NCBI GenBank assembly: GCA_001798565.1
Contig: MGSR01000112.1
Coordinates: 1 to 5,013, forward strand
Direction: 5' to 3'
Source: Deltaproteobacteria bacterium RIFCSPLOWO2_12_FULL_60_16
GTDB taxonomy: Bacteria; Desulfobacterota; Binatia; UBA9968
Length of the DNA: 5,013 nt
Translations under genes and position numbers: made by a program
Notes under the pieces: generated by a model
What the model was told of the DNA's origin: nothing
Databases searched by the model: none
The model's input: the letters and a program-made list of their open reading frames with translations, nothing else
In this document: positions 1 through 5,013 of the stretch, piece after piece
How the letters are laid out: every line of letters starts with the position of its first letter
How positions within the stretch are numbered: the first letter of the stretch is position 1

Positions 1-1
1 A

Positions 2-85
2 GAAATCCTGAAAGCGTTCAGAGCGGTGCGCGACGAAATTCGCGGGCGGGTGGAGGATCTGTTTGCAAGAAGGCGCTCAGTGTGA
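2..85 (+). CDS. C-terminal end of a probable ArsC-like low-molecular-weight phosphatase (5' partial)
   Basis: Only the last 27 codons and the TGA stop are in the window; the gene begins to the left. The tail contains FRAVRDEIRGRVEDLF followed by a basic end (ARRRSV). An amphipathic helix of the form F-R-x-V-R-D-E-I-R-x-R-V is the usual last helix of thioredoxin-coupled arsenate reductases and related low-molecular-weight protein tyrosine phosphatases, and this is the only basis for the call. The catalytic P-loop would lie near the N-terminus and cannot be seen. The gene converges on the lipoprotein gene, with 12 bases between the two stop codons and no obvious terminator hairpin in the gap. 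The reading frame is well supported as coding; the family call is moderate to low, because the fragment is short and similar helices occur elsewhere. Confidence 0.5.
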   Translation, partial: EILKAFRAVRDEIRGRVEDLFARRRSV

Positions 86-97
86 GATTTCATCGGC

Positions 98-388
98 TCA
101 TTTGGTGGTAAACGAGTAGCTGCGCACGGTGTTGTCTTTGTTAAAGACAACGTAGAGCTCCTTGGAGGCCACCAGCTGCCCCATTTGATAGGTGTGGTAG
201 GAGTAGGTCCAGGTCTCATAGCCGCTGTCCAGCCCTTTGCGAACCGGCTCCCCAAAGAGGCCGAAGATCTCTCTCTGGGTGGTGCTGTTCGTCTGAATAT
301 CCCTTACCGGGGTGGTGCCGAAATCCCTCCCATAGGTAACGCAGCCCCACAGGGCGAGCGTGAGAACCAAGTACCAGAGTTTGCGCAT
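98..388 (-). CDS. BamE/SmpA-OmlA-like outer-membrane lipoprotein, 96 aa
   Basis: This is a small predicted lipoprotein. An ATG 11 codons further upstream is in frame, but I chose the start at 388 because a strong Shine-Dalgarno lies just before it and translation from it opens directly with a lipoprotein signal: MRK, a hydrophobic stretch, then the lipobox L13-W14-G15-C16. The residue after Cys is Val, so there is no Asp at +2; under E. coli sorting rules this favours the outer membrane. The mature part (about residues 38-94) has the short SmpA/OmlA (BamE) pattern: T-T-Q-R-E-I-F-G-L-F-G-E-P, then Y-E-T-W-T-Y, then a KELYVVFNKDNTVRSYSF strand pair. BamE proteins are accessory parts of the outer-membrane beta-barrel assembly machine, but many small lipoproteins share the fold, so a true BamE role is not shown. 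It is the last gene of the dnaX-ybaB-recR run, 10 bases after recR. Confidence 0.8.
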   Translation of the reverse strand: MRKLWYLVLTLALWGCVTYGRDFGTTPVRDIQTNSTTQREIFGLFGEPVRKGLDSGYETWTYSYHTYQMGQLVASKELYVVFNKDNTVRSYSFTTK

Positions 389-390
389 AA

Positions 391-398
391 CCCCTCCT
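391..398 (-). promoter_or_regulatory. Strong Shine-Dalgarno of the lipoprotein gene, abutting the recR stop codon
   Basis: On the minus strand the sequence reads TAA-AGGAGGGG-TT-ATG. The recR stop TAA is immediately followed by AGGAGGGG and, two bases later, the ATG at 388; the AGGAGG core sits 4 bases from the start. This fixes the start at 388 rather than the upstream in-frame ATG at 421, which lies inside recR. It also suggests the lipoprotein is translated by ribosomes finishing recR. Confidence 0.8.
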
Positions 399-1019
399 TT
401 ATATTTCTCTTCTTCCCTCAATCGCTTTGCCCAGAGTCACCGCGTCGGTATACTCCAGGTCTCCCCCCATGGGCAGCCCGCGCGCGATGCGGGTCACCGT
501 GACCCCGACGGGCTTGAGCACCTTGGAGAGATACAACGCCGTTGCCTCCCCTTCAACCGTCGGATTGGTGGCCACGATGATCTCACGAACTCCGCCGCCC
601 TGGACGCGAGCGACCAGCTCCTTGATCCGCAGGGAGTCCGGCCCGACGCCATCCAGCGGAGATATCGTTCCGTGCAGCACATGATAGAGCCCCTTATACT
701 CCAGCGATCTCTCGACCGCGATCATATCCGCGGGCTCTTCGACCACGCAGATCTTCTCCCGCTCGCGCCGCAGATCGTGGCATATCCTGCACTCCGCCCC
801 TTGCCCGCTATCCTTGTCCAGCTCGCTCAGGCCGAAGCAGGTGCGGCACAAACCGATTTCGAGTCTGAGCTTGCCGACGCTTTCGGCCAGCTCCGACACG
901 TCCTCCTTGTTGCACTTCAGCAAGTGGAACGCCAGGCGCGCGGCGGTCTTCTCGCCGATGCCGGGAAGCTTGCACAGCTCCCGAATGAGACGCGCGAGTG
1001 GAGCGGGATAGCTACTCAT
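399..1019 (-). CDS. recR: Recombination mediator protein RecR, 206 aa
   Basis: RecR works with RecO (and RecF) to load RecA onto SSB-coated gaps during recombinational repair. The full family layout is present. A helix-hairpin-helix DNA-binding segment lies at residues 18-34 (LPGIGEKTAARLAFHLL). A four-cysteine zinc site follows at C58, C61, C77 and C80. The Toprim domain starts near residue 89 with ICVVEEPADMIAVE, carrying its conserved acidic residues, and includes ATNPTVEGEATALYL (150-164). The C-terminal signature GLPMGGDLEYTD is at 181-192. The length matches the family (about 200 residues). The ATG at 1019 is preceded by a G-rich Shine-Dalgarno overlapping the stop of the upstream ybaB-like gene, and the N-terminus MSSYPAPLARLIREL is normal. 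It is 9 bases from ybaB and 10 from the lipoprotein. No key residue is missing. Confidence 0.98.
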   Translation of the reverse strand: MSSYPAPLARLIRELCKLPGIGEKTAARLAFHLLKCNKEDVSELAESVGKLRLEIGLCRTCFGLSELDKDSGQGAECRICHDLRREREKICVVEEPADMIAVERSLEYKGLYHVLHGTISPLDGVGPDSLRIKELVARVQGGGVREIIVATNPTVEGEATALYLSKVLKPVGVTVTRIARGLPMGGDLEYTDAVTLGKAIEGRREI

Positions 1020-1020
1020 G

Positions 1021-1030
1021 CTCCCCCCTC
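1021..1030 (-). promoter_or_regulatory. Shine-Dalgarno of recR overlapping the stop of the ybaB-like gene
   Basis: The minus strand reads TGAGGGGGGAGCATG. The TGA stop of the YbaB gene supplies the first bases of a GAGGGGGGAG purine block, and the recR ATG begins one base after the block. The overlap indicates translational coupling of ybaB and recR, an arrangement that keeps the pair together in many bacteria. Confidence 0.75.
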
Positions 1031-1355
1031 ACGGCATCAGCCCCGGAATCTTGAATCCCCCCGTGATCTTGCTCATTTCTTCCGAGACCATTTCGCGGGC
1101 GCGCCGCAGCCCTTCATTCACCGCGGCCAGAATCAGATCCTCGAGCATTTCCTTATCCTGGGGATTGATCACGGCCGGATCCACCTTGACCGAGGAACAG
1201 GACAGGTGGCCGTTTACAACGACCTGCACCATTCCGCCGCCGGATGAGGCCTCGACGGTTTTTCGGCCCAGCTCCTCTTGAACCTGGGCGAGCCGCGCCT
1301 GAATCTCCTGCGCCTGCTTGAAAAGATTACCCATTCCTCCCAAACCCTGAGCCAT
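1029..1355 (-). CDS. ybaB: YbaB/EbfC-family nucleoid-associated DNA-binding protein, 108 aa
   Basis: Members of this family form dimers that bind DNA and associate with the nucleoid. The protein shows the usual three-part fold: a long N-terminal helix (about residues 9-31, LFKQAQEIQARLAQVQEELG), a central beta sheet with the signature VEASSGGGMVQVVVNGH (34-50), and a C-terminal helix (about 67-96) containing LEDLILAAVNEGLRRARE. It ends with the typical tail K-I-T-G-G-F-K-I-P-G-L. Length is standard. The start at 1355 is backed by a GAGAGAGG block (1361-1368) five bases upstream; Met8 is a weaker alternative. It lies 36 bases after dnaX and 9 before recR, the classic dnaX-ybaB-recR order, and is probably expressed with both. 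Its exact role in replication or repair is not settled by this context. Confidence 0.95.
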   Translation of the reverse strand: MAQGLGGMGNLFKQAQEIQARLAQVQEELGRKTVEASSGGGMVQVVVNGHLSCSSVKVDPAVINPQDKEMLEDLILAAVNEGLRRAREMVSEEMSKITGGFKIPGLMP

Positions 1356-1391
1356 AGGATCCTCTCTCTCTTAACTACCTTTCCTTATCCG

Positions 1392-3062
1392 CTAGGTTTC
1401 TCTCTTGATCCCGCGCACGGAGCCGCCAAAAATCCTCAGCGTCTCTTTCACGATATCGCCGCCGCTGTCGCTTTCGGCCTTGGGCGGGTCACCGCCGCCC
1501 TGCCCCCCGTTCTTGAGCTCCGGCTTTCTCGCACCAAGAGAAGTAATGCCCACCGCCACCTCTTGGGAAAAAAAGCGCCTGGCCAATTCTTTCAACAGCG
1601 CCATATTTTCCGGGTCCTGAAGATACGTGAAGTGATAGCGCTCCCCTACTCCAATCTTCAATGGTCCCGGAGGCATCTCCAACGGACGAACCTGCTCGAG
1701 ATGAGAACCGAGAATTTTTTTCTCCTTCATGACGAAGGCGACAAATTTTCTCCAGACCTCTTCCGTGCCGTTCTCCGCGCTGCCGGATTCCGGTGGTTGT
1801 CCCTCGGGCTCGGCCTTCTCTGCCGCCGCGCGCTCCTCCCCGCCCGGCCGGGGCCGGTTATGGCCGGCGCCCCCGGATAACCTTCGCTCCATTTTTTCCA
1901 GGCGCTCCACGATCTCGGCGATCGGCGCCGCTTTCGGCAGGGTCGCCAGCCGCACCAAAACCGTCTCCAGCGAAAAGCGCGGATAGGCGGAGCGCGCCAC
2001 CTCTTCGTCGCCCCGCGCCATGAACCTGAAATAGTCCAACAGGGTATCCGCGGAGAGCTCCGTCGCCTGGACCTTCAGCTCCCCCACCTCCTGGTCCGGC
2101 AAATCCAGCAGCCGGCTGAAAGAGGAGGATGGGGAATCCTGCGTCAGGCGCACGACCAGGAGGTTGCGAAAATGCTCGACCAGCTCGCGCGACAAGCGGG
2201 GTATATCCCAGCCTTGAACCACCACATCCGCCACCAGCTCCACGCACCTCTTCGCGTCTCCCTGAAGCACGGCGTTGGAGAGATCATAGAGGACCTTCCG
2301 CTCCGCCACCCCGAGAATCTCCTGCAACAGAGATTCGTCGATCATCGCCCCGGCGTTCCCGGCTCCCGCTCCGGGAGCCGCGTAGGAGAGGACCTGTTCC
2401 AGGAGGGACTGCGCGTCCCGCATGCTCCCCTCGGCCTCGCGCGCGAGCAGGAGCAGCGCCCCTTCGGTGATCTGCAGACCTTCCTGCTTGGAGATCTCGC
2501 TCAGCCTCTGGACGATCTCCCGCACCATGATGCGGCGAAAATCGAAGCGCTGGCAGCGGGAAAGGATGGTCTCGGGGAGGCGATGGGGCTCGGTCGTCGC
2601 CAGGATAAACTTGACGAACGAGGGCGGCTCTTCCAGGGTCTTCAGCAGGGCGTTGAAGGCATCCTTGGTCACCTGATGAACTTCATCGATGATGTAGATC
2701 TTGAACCGGCTCTTCGCCGGCTGGTACTTGACGTTCTCGATGATCTGCCGAACCTCGTCGATGCCGCGGTTGGACGCCCCGTCGATCTCGTAGACGTCGA
2801 TGGCGCTCCCGTTCGCGATCTCACCGCAGGCGTTGCACTGGTCGCAAGGCTCGGGCGTGGGCCCCTTTTCGCAGTTCAGGGCCTTCGCCAGGATGCGGGC
2901 CGCGGTGGTTTTTCCCACCCCGCGCACGCCGGTGAAGAGATAAGCGTGCGCGATCCGTCCGGCGCTGACGGCGTTCCTCAGGACGCGGGTGATGTGCGAC
3001 TGGCCGACGATGTCTTCAAAGCGCCGCGGCCGCCATTTTCGAGCTAGAACGAGATAAGACAT
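1392..3062 (-). CDS. dnaX: DNA polymerase III subunits tau/gamma (clamp-loader ATPase DnaX), 556 aa
   Basis: DnaX is the motor subunit of the clamp loader that places the beta clamp on primed DNA. The N-terminus MSYLVLARKWRPRRFEDIVGQ is the family start. Visible motifs are Walker A GVRGVGKT (45-52), zinc cysteines C64, C73, C76 and C79, Walker B IYIIDEVH (122-129), sensor 1 ATTEPH (155-160), the arginine-finger motif LSRC (167-170) and sensor 2 GSMRDAQ (212-218). Domain III follows to about residue 378. A low-complexity Gly/Glu/Ala/Pro linker spans about 394-432. A tau-specific C-terminal part (about 433-556) would carry the helicase and polymerase contacts. No good Shine-Dalgarno precedes the ATG; the leader is A/T-rich. 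A possible -1 recoding site at codons 389-391 would give a 401-residue gamma form. Homopolymer runs of seven also occur at codons 448-450 (A7) and 497-499 (T7). Confidence 0.98.
   Translation of the reverse strand: MSYLVLARKWRPRRFEDIVGQSHITRVLRNAVSAGRIAHAYLFTGVRGVGKTTAARILAKALNCEKGPTPEPCDQCNACGEIANGSAIDVYEIDGASNRGIDEVRQIIENVKYQPAKSRFKIYIIDEVHQVTKDAFNALLKTLEEPPSFVKFILATTEPHRLPETILSRCQRFDFRRIMVREIVQRLSEISKQEGLQITEGALLLLAREAEGSMRDAQSLLEQVLSYAAPGAGAGNAGAMIDESLLQEILGVAERKVLYDLSNAVLQGDAKRCVELVADVVVQGWDIPRLSRELVEHFRNLLVVRLTQDSPSSSFSRLLDLPDQEVGELKVQATELSADTLLDYFRFMARGDEEVARSAYPRFSLETVLVRLATLPKAAPIAEIVERLEKMERRLSGGAGHNRPRPGGEERAAAEKAEPEGQPPESGSAENGTEEVWRKFVAFVMKEKKILGSHLEQVRPLEMPPGPLKIGVGERYHFTYLQDPENMALLKELARRFFSQEVAVGITSLGARKPELKNGGQGGGDPPKAESDSGGDIVKETLRIFGGSVRGIKRET
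1856..1908 (-). promoter_or_regulatory. Candidate -1 frameshift element in dnaX (SD-like site, A6 run, hairpin, -1 stop)
   Basis: In mRNA order: GGAG (1908-1905), 7 bases, A6 (1897-1892) read as GAA-AAA-AUG (codons 389-391), then 7 bases after AUG, then a hairpin. The outer arms are GGUUAU (1882-1877) and AUAACC (1861-1856). The inner arms are CCGG (1876-1873) and CCGG (1867-1864), with a 5-base loop and a CC bulge. Slipping back one base after AAA gives K-N-G-A-K-V-I-R-G-R-R-P and then UAA at 1860-1858, inside the 3' arm. This would produce a 401-residue protein ending just after domain III, as gamma does in E. coli. Against it: the slip site A-AAA-AUG is not the standard A-AAA-AAG, since the A-site pairing is poor after slipping. 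Transcriptional slippage adding one A would give the same product. Function is inferred, not shown. Confidence 0.4.
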
Positions 3063-3069
3063 AACTTTT

Positions 3070-3136
3070 AAGGCAAAAGTAAAAAGGTAAAAGTAAAAAA
3101 CAGACGCTCAAATTTTGCCTTTTCACTTTTTACTTT
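3070..3136. repeat. A/T-rich direct and inverted repeats between SRP RNA and dnaX
   Basis: The stretch between the SRP RNA and the dnaX start is built from one motif. AAAAGTAAAAA occurs twice directly (3075-3085 and 3089-3099, 14-base period). AAAGTAAAAAG (3076-3086) has a perfect inverted copy at 3126-3136. Separately, AAGGCAAAA (3070-3078) has a perfect inverted copy at 3113-3121. The two inverted pairs share 3076-3078 and cross each other, so only one hairpin can form at a time. The hairpins are mostly A-U and not of the GC-rich, U-tailed terminator type. They could limit read-through, protect the processed SRP RNA end, or be a dispersed intergenic repeat. Confidence 0.6.
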
Positions 3137-3140
3137 CTTC

Positions 3141-3272
3141 CGGATGCCCATTGCTGACAGCCAGGCTACCCTGTGGCACAGGGGATAATCCGCTACCGCT
3201 GCTTCCTTCCGGACCTGACGGGGTTTACGGCTCCGCCTTGCACAGGACCCGACTATCAGCAATCGACATCCG
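3141..3272 (-). ncRNA. ffs: Small bacterial signal recognition particle RNA (4.5S RNA)
   Basis: This is the RNA core of the signal recognition particle; it binds Ffh and its receptor FtsY to target nascent membrane proteins. The conserved apical hairpin is on the minus strand at 3219-3192: GTCAGGTCC, the GGAA tetraloop, then GGAAGCAGC, the Ffh-binding symmetric and asymmetric loops. The ends pair: CGGATG (3272-3267) with CATCCG (3146-3141), and ATTGCTGA (3263-3256) with TCAGCAAT (3157-3150). Further in, CCTGTG (3246-3241) pairs with CACAGG (3175-3170). The result is one long rod of about 132 bases, slightly longer than the 114-base E. coli RNA, with no Alu domain, so it is the small type. Ends were set by the outermost helix and may be off by a few bases; the most conserved core is about 3160-3255. 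It lies 78 bases upstream of dnaX on the same strand, a common arrangement. Confidence 0.95.
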
Positions 3273-3280
3273 ATTCAGAA

Positions 3281-3309
3281 ACACTACGACGATCCCGCTC
3301 AAGAATCAA
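3281..3309 (-). promoter_or_regulatory. Possible sigma70-type promoter of the SRP RNA
   Basis: On the minus strand a -35-like TTGATT (3309-3304) is followed by a 17-base spacer and a -10-like TAGTGT (3286-3281). The predicted SRP RNA 5' end at 3272 lies 8 bases beyond the -10 box, the right distance for a start site. Immediately upstream of the -35 (about 3310-3347) is an A-rich tract that could act as an UP element, as often seen at stable RNA promoters. The -10 matches consensus at only three of six positions, so the call rests mainly on spacing and position. Confidence 0.35.
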
Positions 3310-3417
3310 GATTGTATCTTCATTATCTTTAACATTTTTTTTACACTTCCAGGCCGCCTTTTAATTCATCGACCATTTCTGAATTTGCTACCATAGCCAC
3401 ATAAGCGAAGACTGAAC

Positions 3418-5013
3418 ATGCGCACGGAAAAGACGGGAAGCTTATCCCTGAGGGGCATTTTGCTCGGAAAACCCAAAGATCCTTTGGACCCGAAGGTCTT
3501 CCATCAGATCTCCCTGATTGCGTTCCTCGCTTGGGTCGGGCTTGGGGCGGACGGGTTGAGCTCATCGGCCTACGGTCCCGAGGAAGCCTATCTGGCGTTG
3601 GGAGAGCATTTCTTCCTCGCCCTGCCGCTCGCTATCCTCATGGCCGTAACGGTCTTCGTCATATCGGCCAGCTACAGCCAAATCATCGAGCTTTTTCCGA
3701 CTGGCGGCGGAGGATATCTGGTCGCCACGAAACTGTTGGGGTCCAAGGTCGGACTGGTTTCAGGCTCGGCGCTGATCGTGGACTATATGCTGACGATTAC
3801 TATTTCCGTGGCCAGCGCGGGAGATCAGATCTTCAGCTTCCTGCCCGCTTCGGTCCACGGGGCGAAGCTGGCGATCGAATTTGTCCTGATCTTCTTTCTG
3901 ATTTACCTCAACCTGCGCGGCACCAAGGAGTCGGTTCTTTTTCTGCTCCCGATTTTTCTCCTTTTCGTCCTCGCCCACCTCTTTGCCATCAGCCTGGGGG
4001 TCGTCCCGAGAGCGGCGGATGTCCCCGTCCTCGCCTCCACGGCCTATCAGAAGACCATCGGGGATATTCAAGGCCTGGGGTTGTGGGCGACGCTTTTTAT
4101 CGTCCTGCATGCCTACAGCCTCGGCGGCGGCACCTACACGGGCATCGAGGCGGTCAGCAACGGGCTCCAGGCCCTGCGCGAGCCCAGGGTCGCGACTGGA
4201 AAAAGGACTATGCTCTATATGGCCGCCTCGCTCGCCTTCACCGCAAGCGGCCTGCTGCTTTGCTACCTCTTGAACCAGGTGTCGGCCGAGCCGGGCAAAA
4301 CCCTCAACGCCAGCCTGTTCGCAAAAGTCTACGGCGGTTTTTTCTCAACCGACTTCGCCTATGTTTTGGTGGTCGCAACTCTCGTAACCGAAGCGGCCAT
4401 TCTTCTCGTTGCCGCCCAGGCCGGATATATCGACGGCCCGCGAGTCCTCTCCAATATGGCGATAGACTCCTGGGTCCCGCACCGTTTTTCGCACCTGAGT
4501 GACAAGCTGGTGACGCAGTACGGTGTATGGTTCATGGGCCTCGCCTCCCTGGGCTTTCTTGCCTACACCGGCGGCGACGTGAGGCTGCTGGTCGTCATGT
4601 ACAGCATCAATGTCTTCCTCACCTTTACCCTCTCCCAGCTGGGCATGTGCCGGCATTGGTGGACACTGAGGAAGCAGCAGAAATTCTGGCTGCGCAAGCT
4701 CCTGCTCAACGGTCTCGGTCTCATGCTGACGGCGACCATCCTGCTGGTGACCGTGATCATCAAATTTGCCGAGGGCGGGTGGGTAACAGTGCTGGTGACT
4801 TCCGGCTTTATATTCTTATGTTATGCGGTTCGATCTCATTACGATCGGGTGCAGGGCGCGCTCAGGAGGCTCGACGAAACCTTGATCAATATTCCGTTCC
4901 GTCCGGATCTAAAAACACCCGTGCCGGCGAGACAGCCTACGGCTCCCACCGCGGTCGTGATCACAAGGGATTTCGACGGTATCGGCATTCACTCGCTGCT
5001 GAGCATCTCCCGG
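3418..5013 (+). CDS. APC-superfamily permease, KimA-like potassium/proton symporter candidate (3' partial)
   Basis: The reading frame is open from ATG 3418 to the window end (532 codons, no stop), so the gene continues to the right. An in-frame TAG at 3394 limits the start; no strong Shine-Dalgarno is visible. The N-terminus (1-30) is cytoplasmic. About 12 hydrophobic segments follow between roughly 31 and 470, then a soluble tail begins, with TAVVITRDFDGIGIHSLLSI at 511-530. Family motifs are GLGADGLSSSAYGPEEAY (41-58), LFPTGGGGYLVA (92-103) and GIEAVSNG (242-249). Residues D45/Y52, D122/Y123/T126/S130 and T241/E244 keep the spacing I recall for the K+ and proton sites of Bacillus KimA, and Y395 could match its later tyrosine. 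KimA proteins import potassium and have a soluble C-terminal domain, in keeping with the tail seen here. An amino-acid substrate cannot be excluded. The gene is divergent from the SRP RNA across 145 bases. Confidence 0.85.
   Translation, partial: MRTEKTGSLSLRGILLGKPKDPLDPKVFHQISLIAFLAWVGLGADGLSSSAYGPEEAYLALGEHFFLALPLAILMAVTVFVISASYSQIIELFPTGGGGYLVATKLLGSKVGLVSGSALIVDYMLTITISVASAGDQIFSFLPASVHGAKLAIEFVLIFFLIYLNLRGTKESVLFLLPIFLLFVLAHLFAISLGVVPRAADVPVLASTAYQKTIGDIQGLGLWATLFIVLHAYSLGGGTYTGIEAVSNGLQALREPRVATGKRTMLYMAASLAFTASGLLLCYLLNQVSAEPGKTLNASLFAKVYGGFFSTDFAYVLVVATLVTEAAILLVAAQAGYIDGPRVLSNMAIDSWVPHRFSHLSDKLVTQYGVWFMGLASLGFLAYTGGDVRLLVVMYSINVFLTFTLSQLGMCRHWWTLRKQQKFWLRKLLLNGLGLMLTATILLVTVIIKFAEGGWVTVLVTSGFIFLCYAVRSHYDRVQGALRRLDETLINIPFRPDLKTPVPARQPTAPTAVVITRDFDGIGIHSLLSISR

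Noticed and set aside
389..421. Upstream ATG at 421 as the lipoprotein start
   Set aside because: It would put a charged 11-residue extension before the signal peptide and start within recR. The ATG at 388 has an AGGAGGGG ribosome site and a normal lipoprotein signal.
360..1247. Plus-strand open frame of 295 codons opposite recR and the ybaB-like gene
   Set aside because: It runs antisense through two certain genes, has no ribosome site, and its translation has no family pattern.
1858..2247. Minus-strand open frame of 129 codons inside dnaX as an independent gene
   Set aside because: It is the -1 frame of dnaX with a Gly/Arg/Ala-rich translation and no ribosome site. Only its last dozen codons matter, as the possible end of a frameshifted gamma product.
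2172..3047. Plus-strand open frame of 291 codons opposite dnaX
   Set aside because: It is antisense to the most conserved part of dnaX (Walker A, zinc site, Walker B). Its translation mirrors the GC-rich codons of dnaX and shows no recognisable domain.
3068..3262. Minus-strand open frame of 64 codons upstream of dnaX
   Set aside because: It coincides with the SRP RNA and the A/T repeat; the sequence is explained by RNA structure, and the peptide resembles nothing known.
3310..3417. Promoter for the permease in the divergent gap
   Set aside because: Weak boxes can be found (for example TTCATC and TACCAT with an 18-base spacer, 3366-3395), but the matches are poor and the region is A/T-rich, so no site could be chosen with confidence.
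3531..4502. Long plus-strand open frame (323 codons) in the right part of the window
   Set aside because: It lies in another frame of the permease gene. Its translation is rich in Arg, Gly and Pro with no domain pattern, while the frame starting at 3418 gives a clean multi-pass transporter across the whole interval.
1..5013. CRISPR arrays, tRNA genes, insertion sequences, attachment sites or defence genes
   Set aside because: I saw no regularly spaced repeats, tRNA-like cloverleaf, transposase motif or integrase site. Apart from the cut genes at the ends, the window is accounted for by conserved housekeeping genes and short gaps.

Overview
The window holds a compact bacterial housekeeping cluster on the minus strand, flanked by the end of one plus-strand gene on the left and the start of another on the right. 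Reading the minus strand 5'->3', the order is: small SRP RNA (3272-3141), dnaX (3062-1392), a YbaB/EbfC-family gene (1355-1029), recR (1019-399) and a short BamE/SmpA-like outer-membrane lipoprotein (388-98). The protein genes are tightly packed (gaps of 36, 9 and 10 bases), so they probably form one operon. The left edge carries the last 27 codons of a plus-strand gene whose tail resembles ArsC-type low-molecular-weight phosphatases. It converges on the lipoprotein gene with 12 bases between the stop codons. On the right, divergent from the SRP RNA, is a large APC-superfamily permease (3418 to the window end, 532 codons, open at the 3' side). It keeps the spacing of the ion-binding residues of the KimA potassium/proton symporters.

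The lipoprotein with a BamE-like fold implies a Gram-negative, double-membrane bacterium. Moderately high GC, the ffs-dnaX-ybaB-recR order and the A/T-rich repeat between SRP RNA and dnaX would fit a Desulfobacterota/Geobacter-like, Nitrospirota-like or related lineage. That placement is inference only.

Functionally, the cluster links co-translational protein targeting (SRP RNA), the replication clamp loader (DnaX tau/gamma), a nucleoid-associated DNA-binding protein (YbaB) and recombinational gap repair (RecR). An envelope lipoprotein is appended at the distal end.

Most of this is conserved housekeeping, and I do not see a clearly new system. The most interesting signal is inside dnaX. At the end of domain III there is an A6 run, with an SD-like GGAG 7 bases upstream and a bulged hairpin 7 bases after the AUG codon. 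A UAA stop in the -1 frame lies inside the hairpin's 3' arm. This is the layout expected of a recoding site that makes a short gamma-type subunit of about 401 residues beside the 556-residue tau form.
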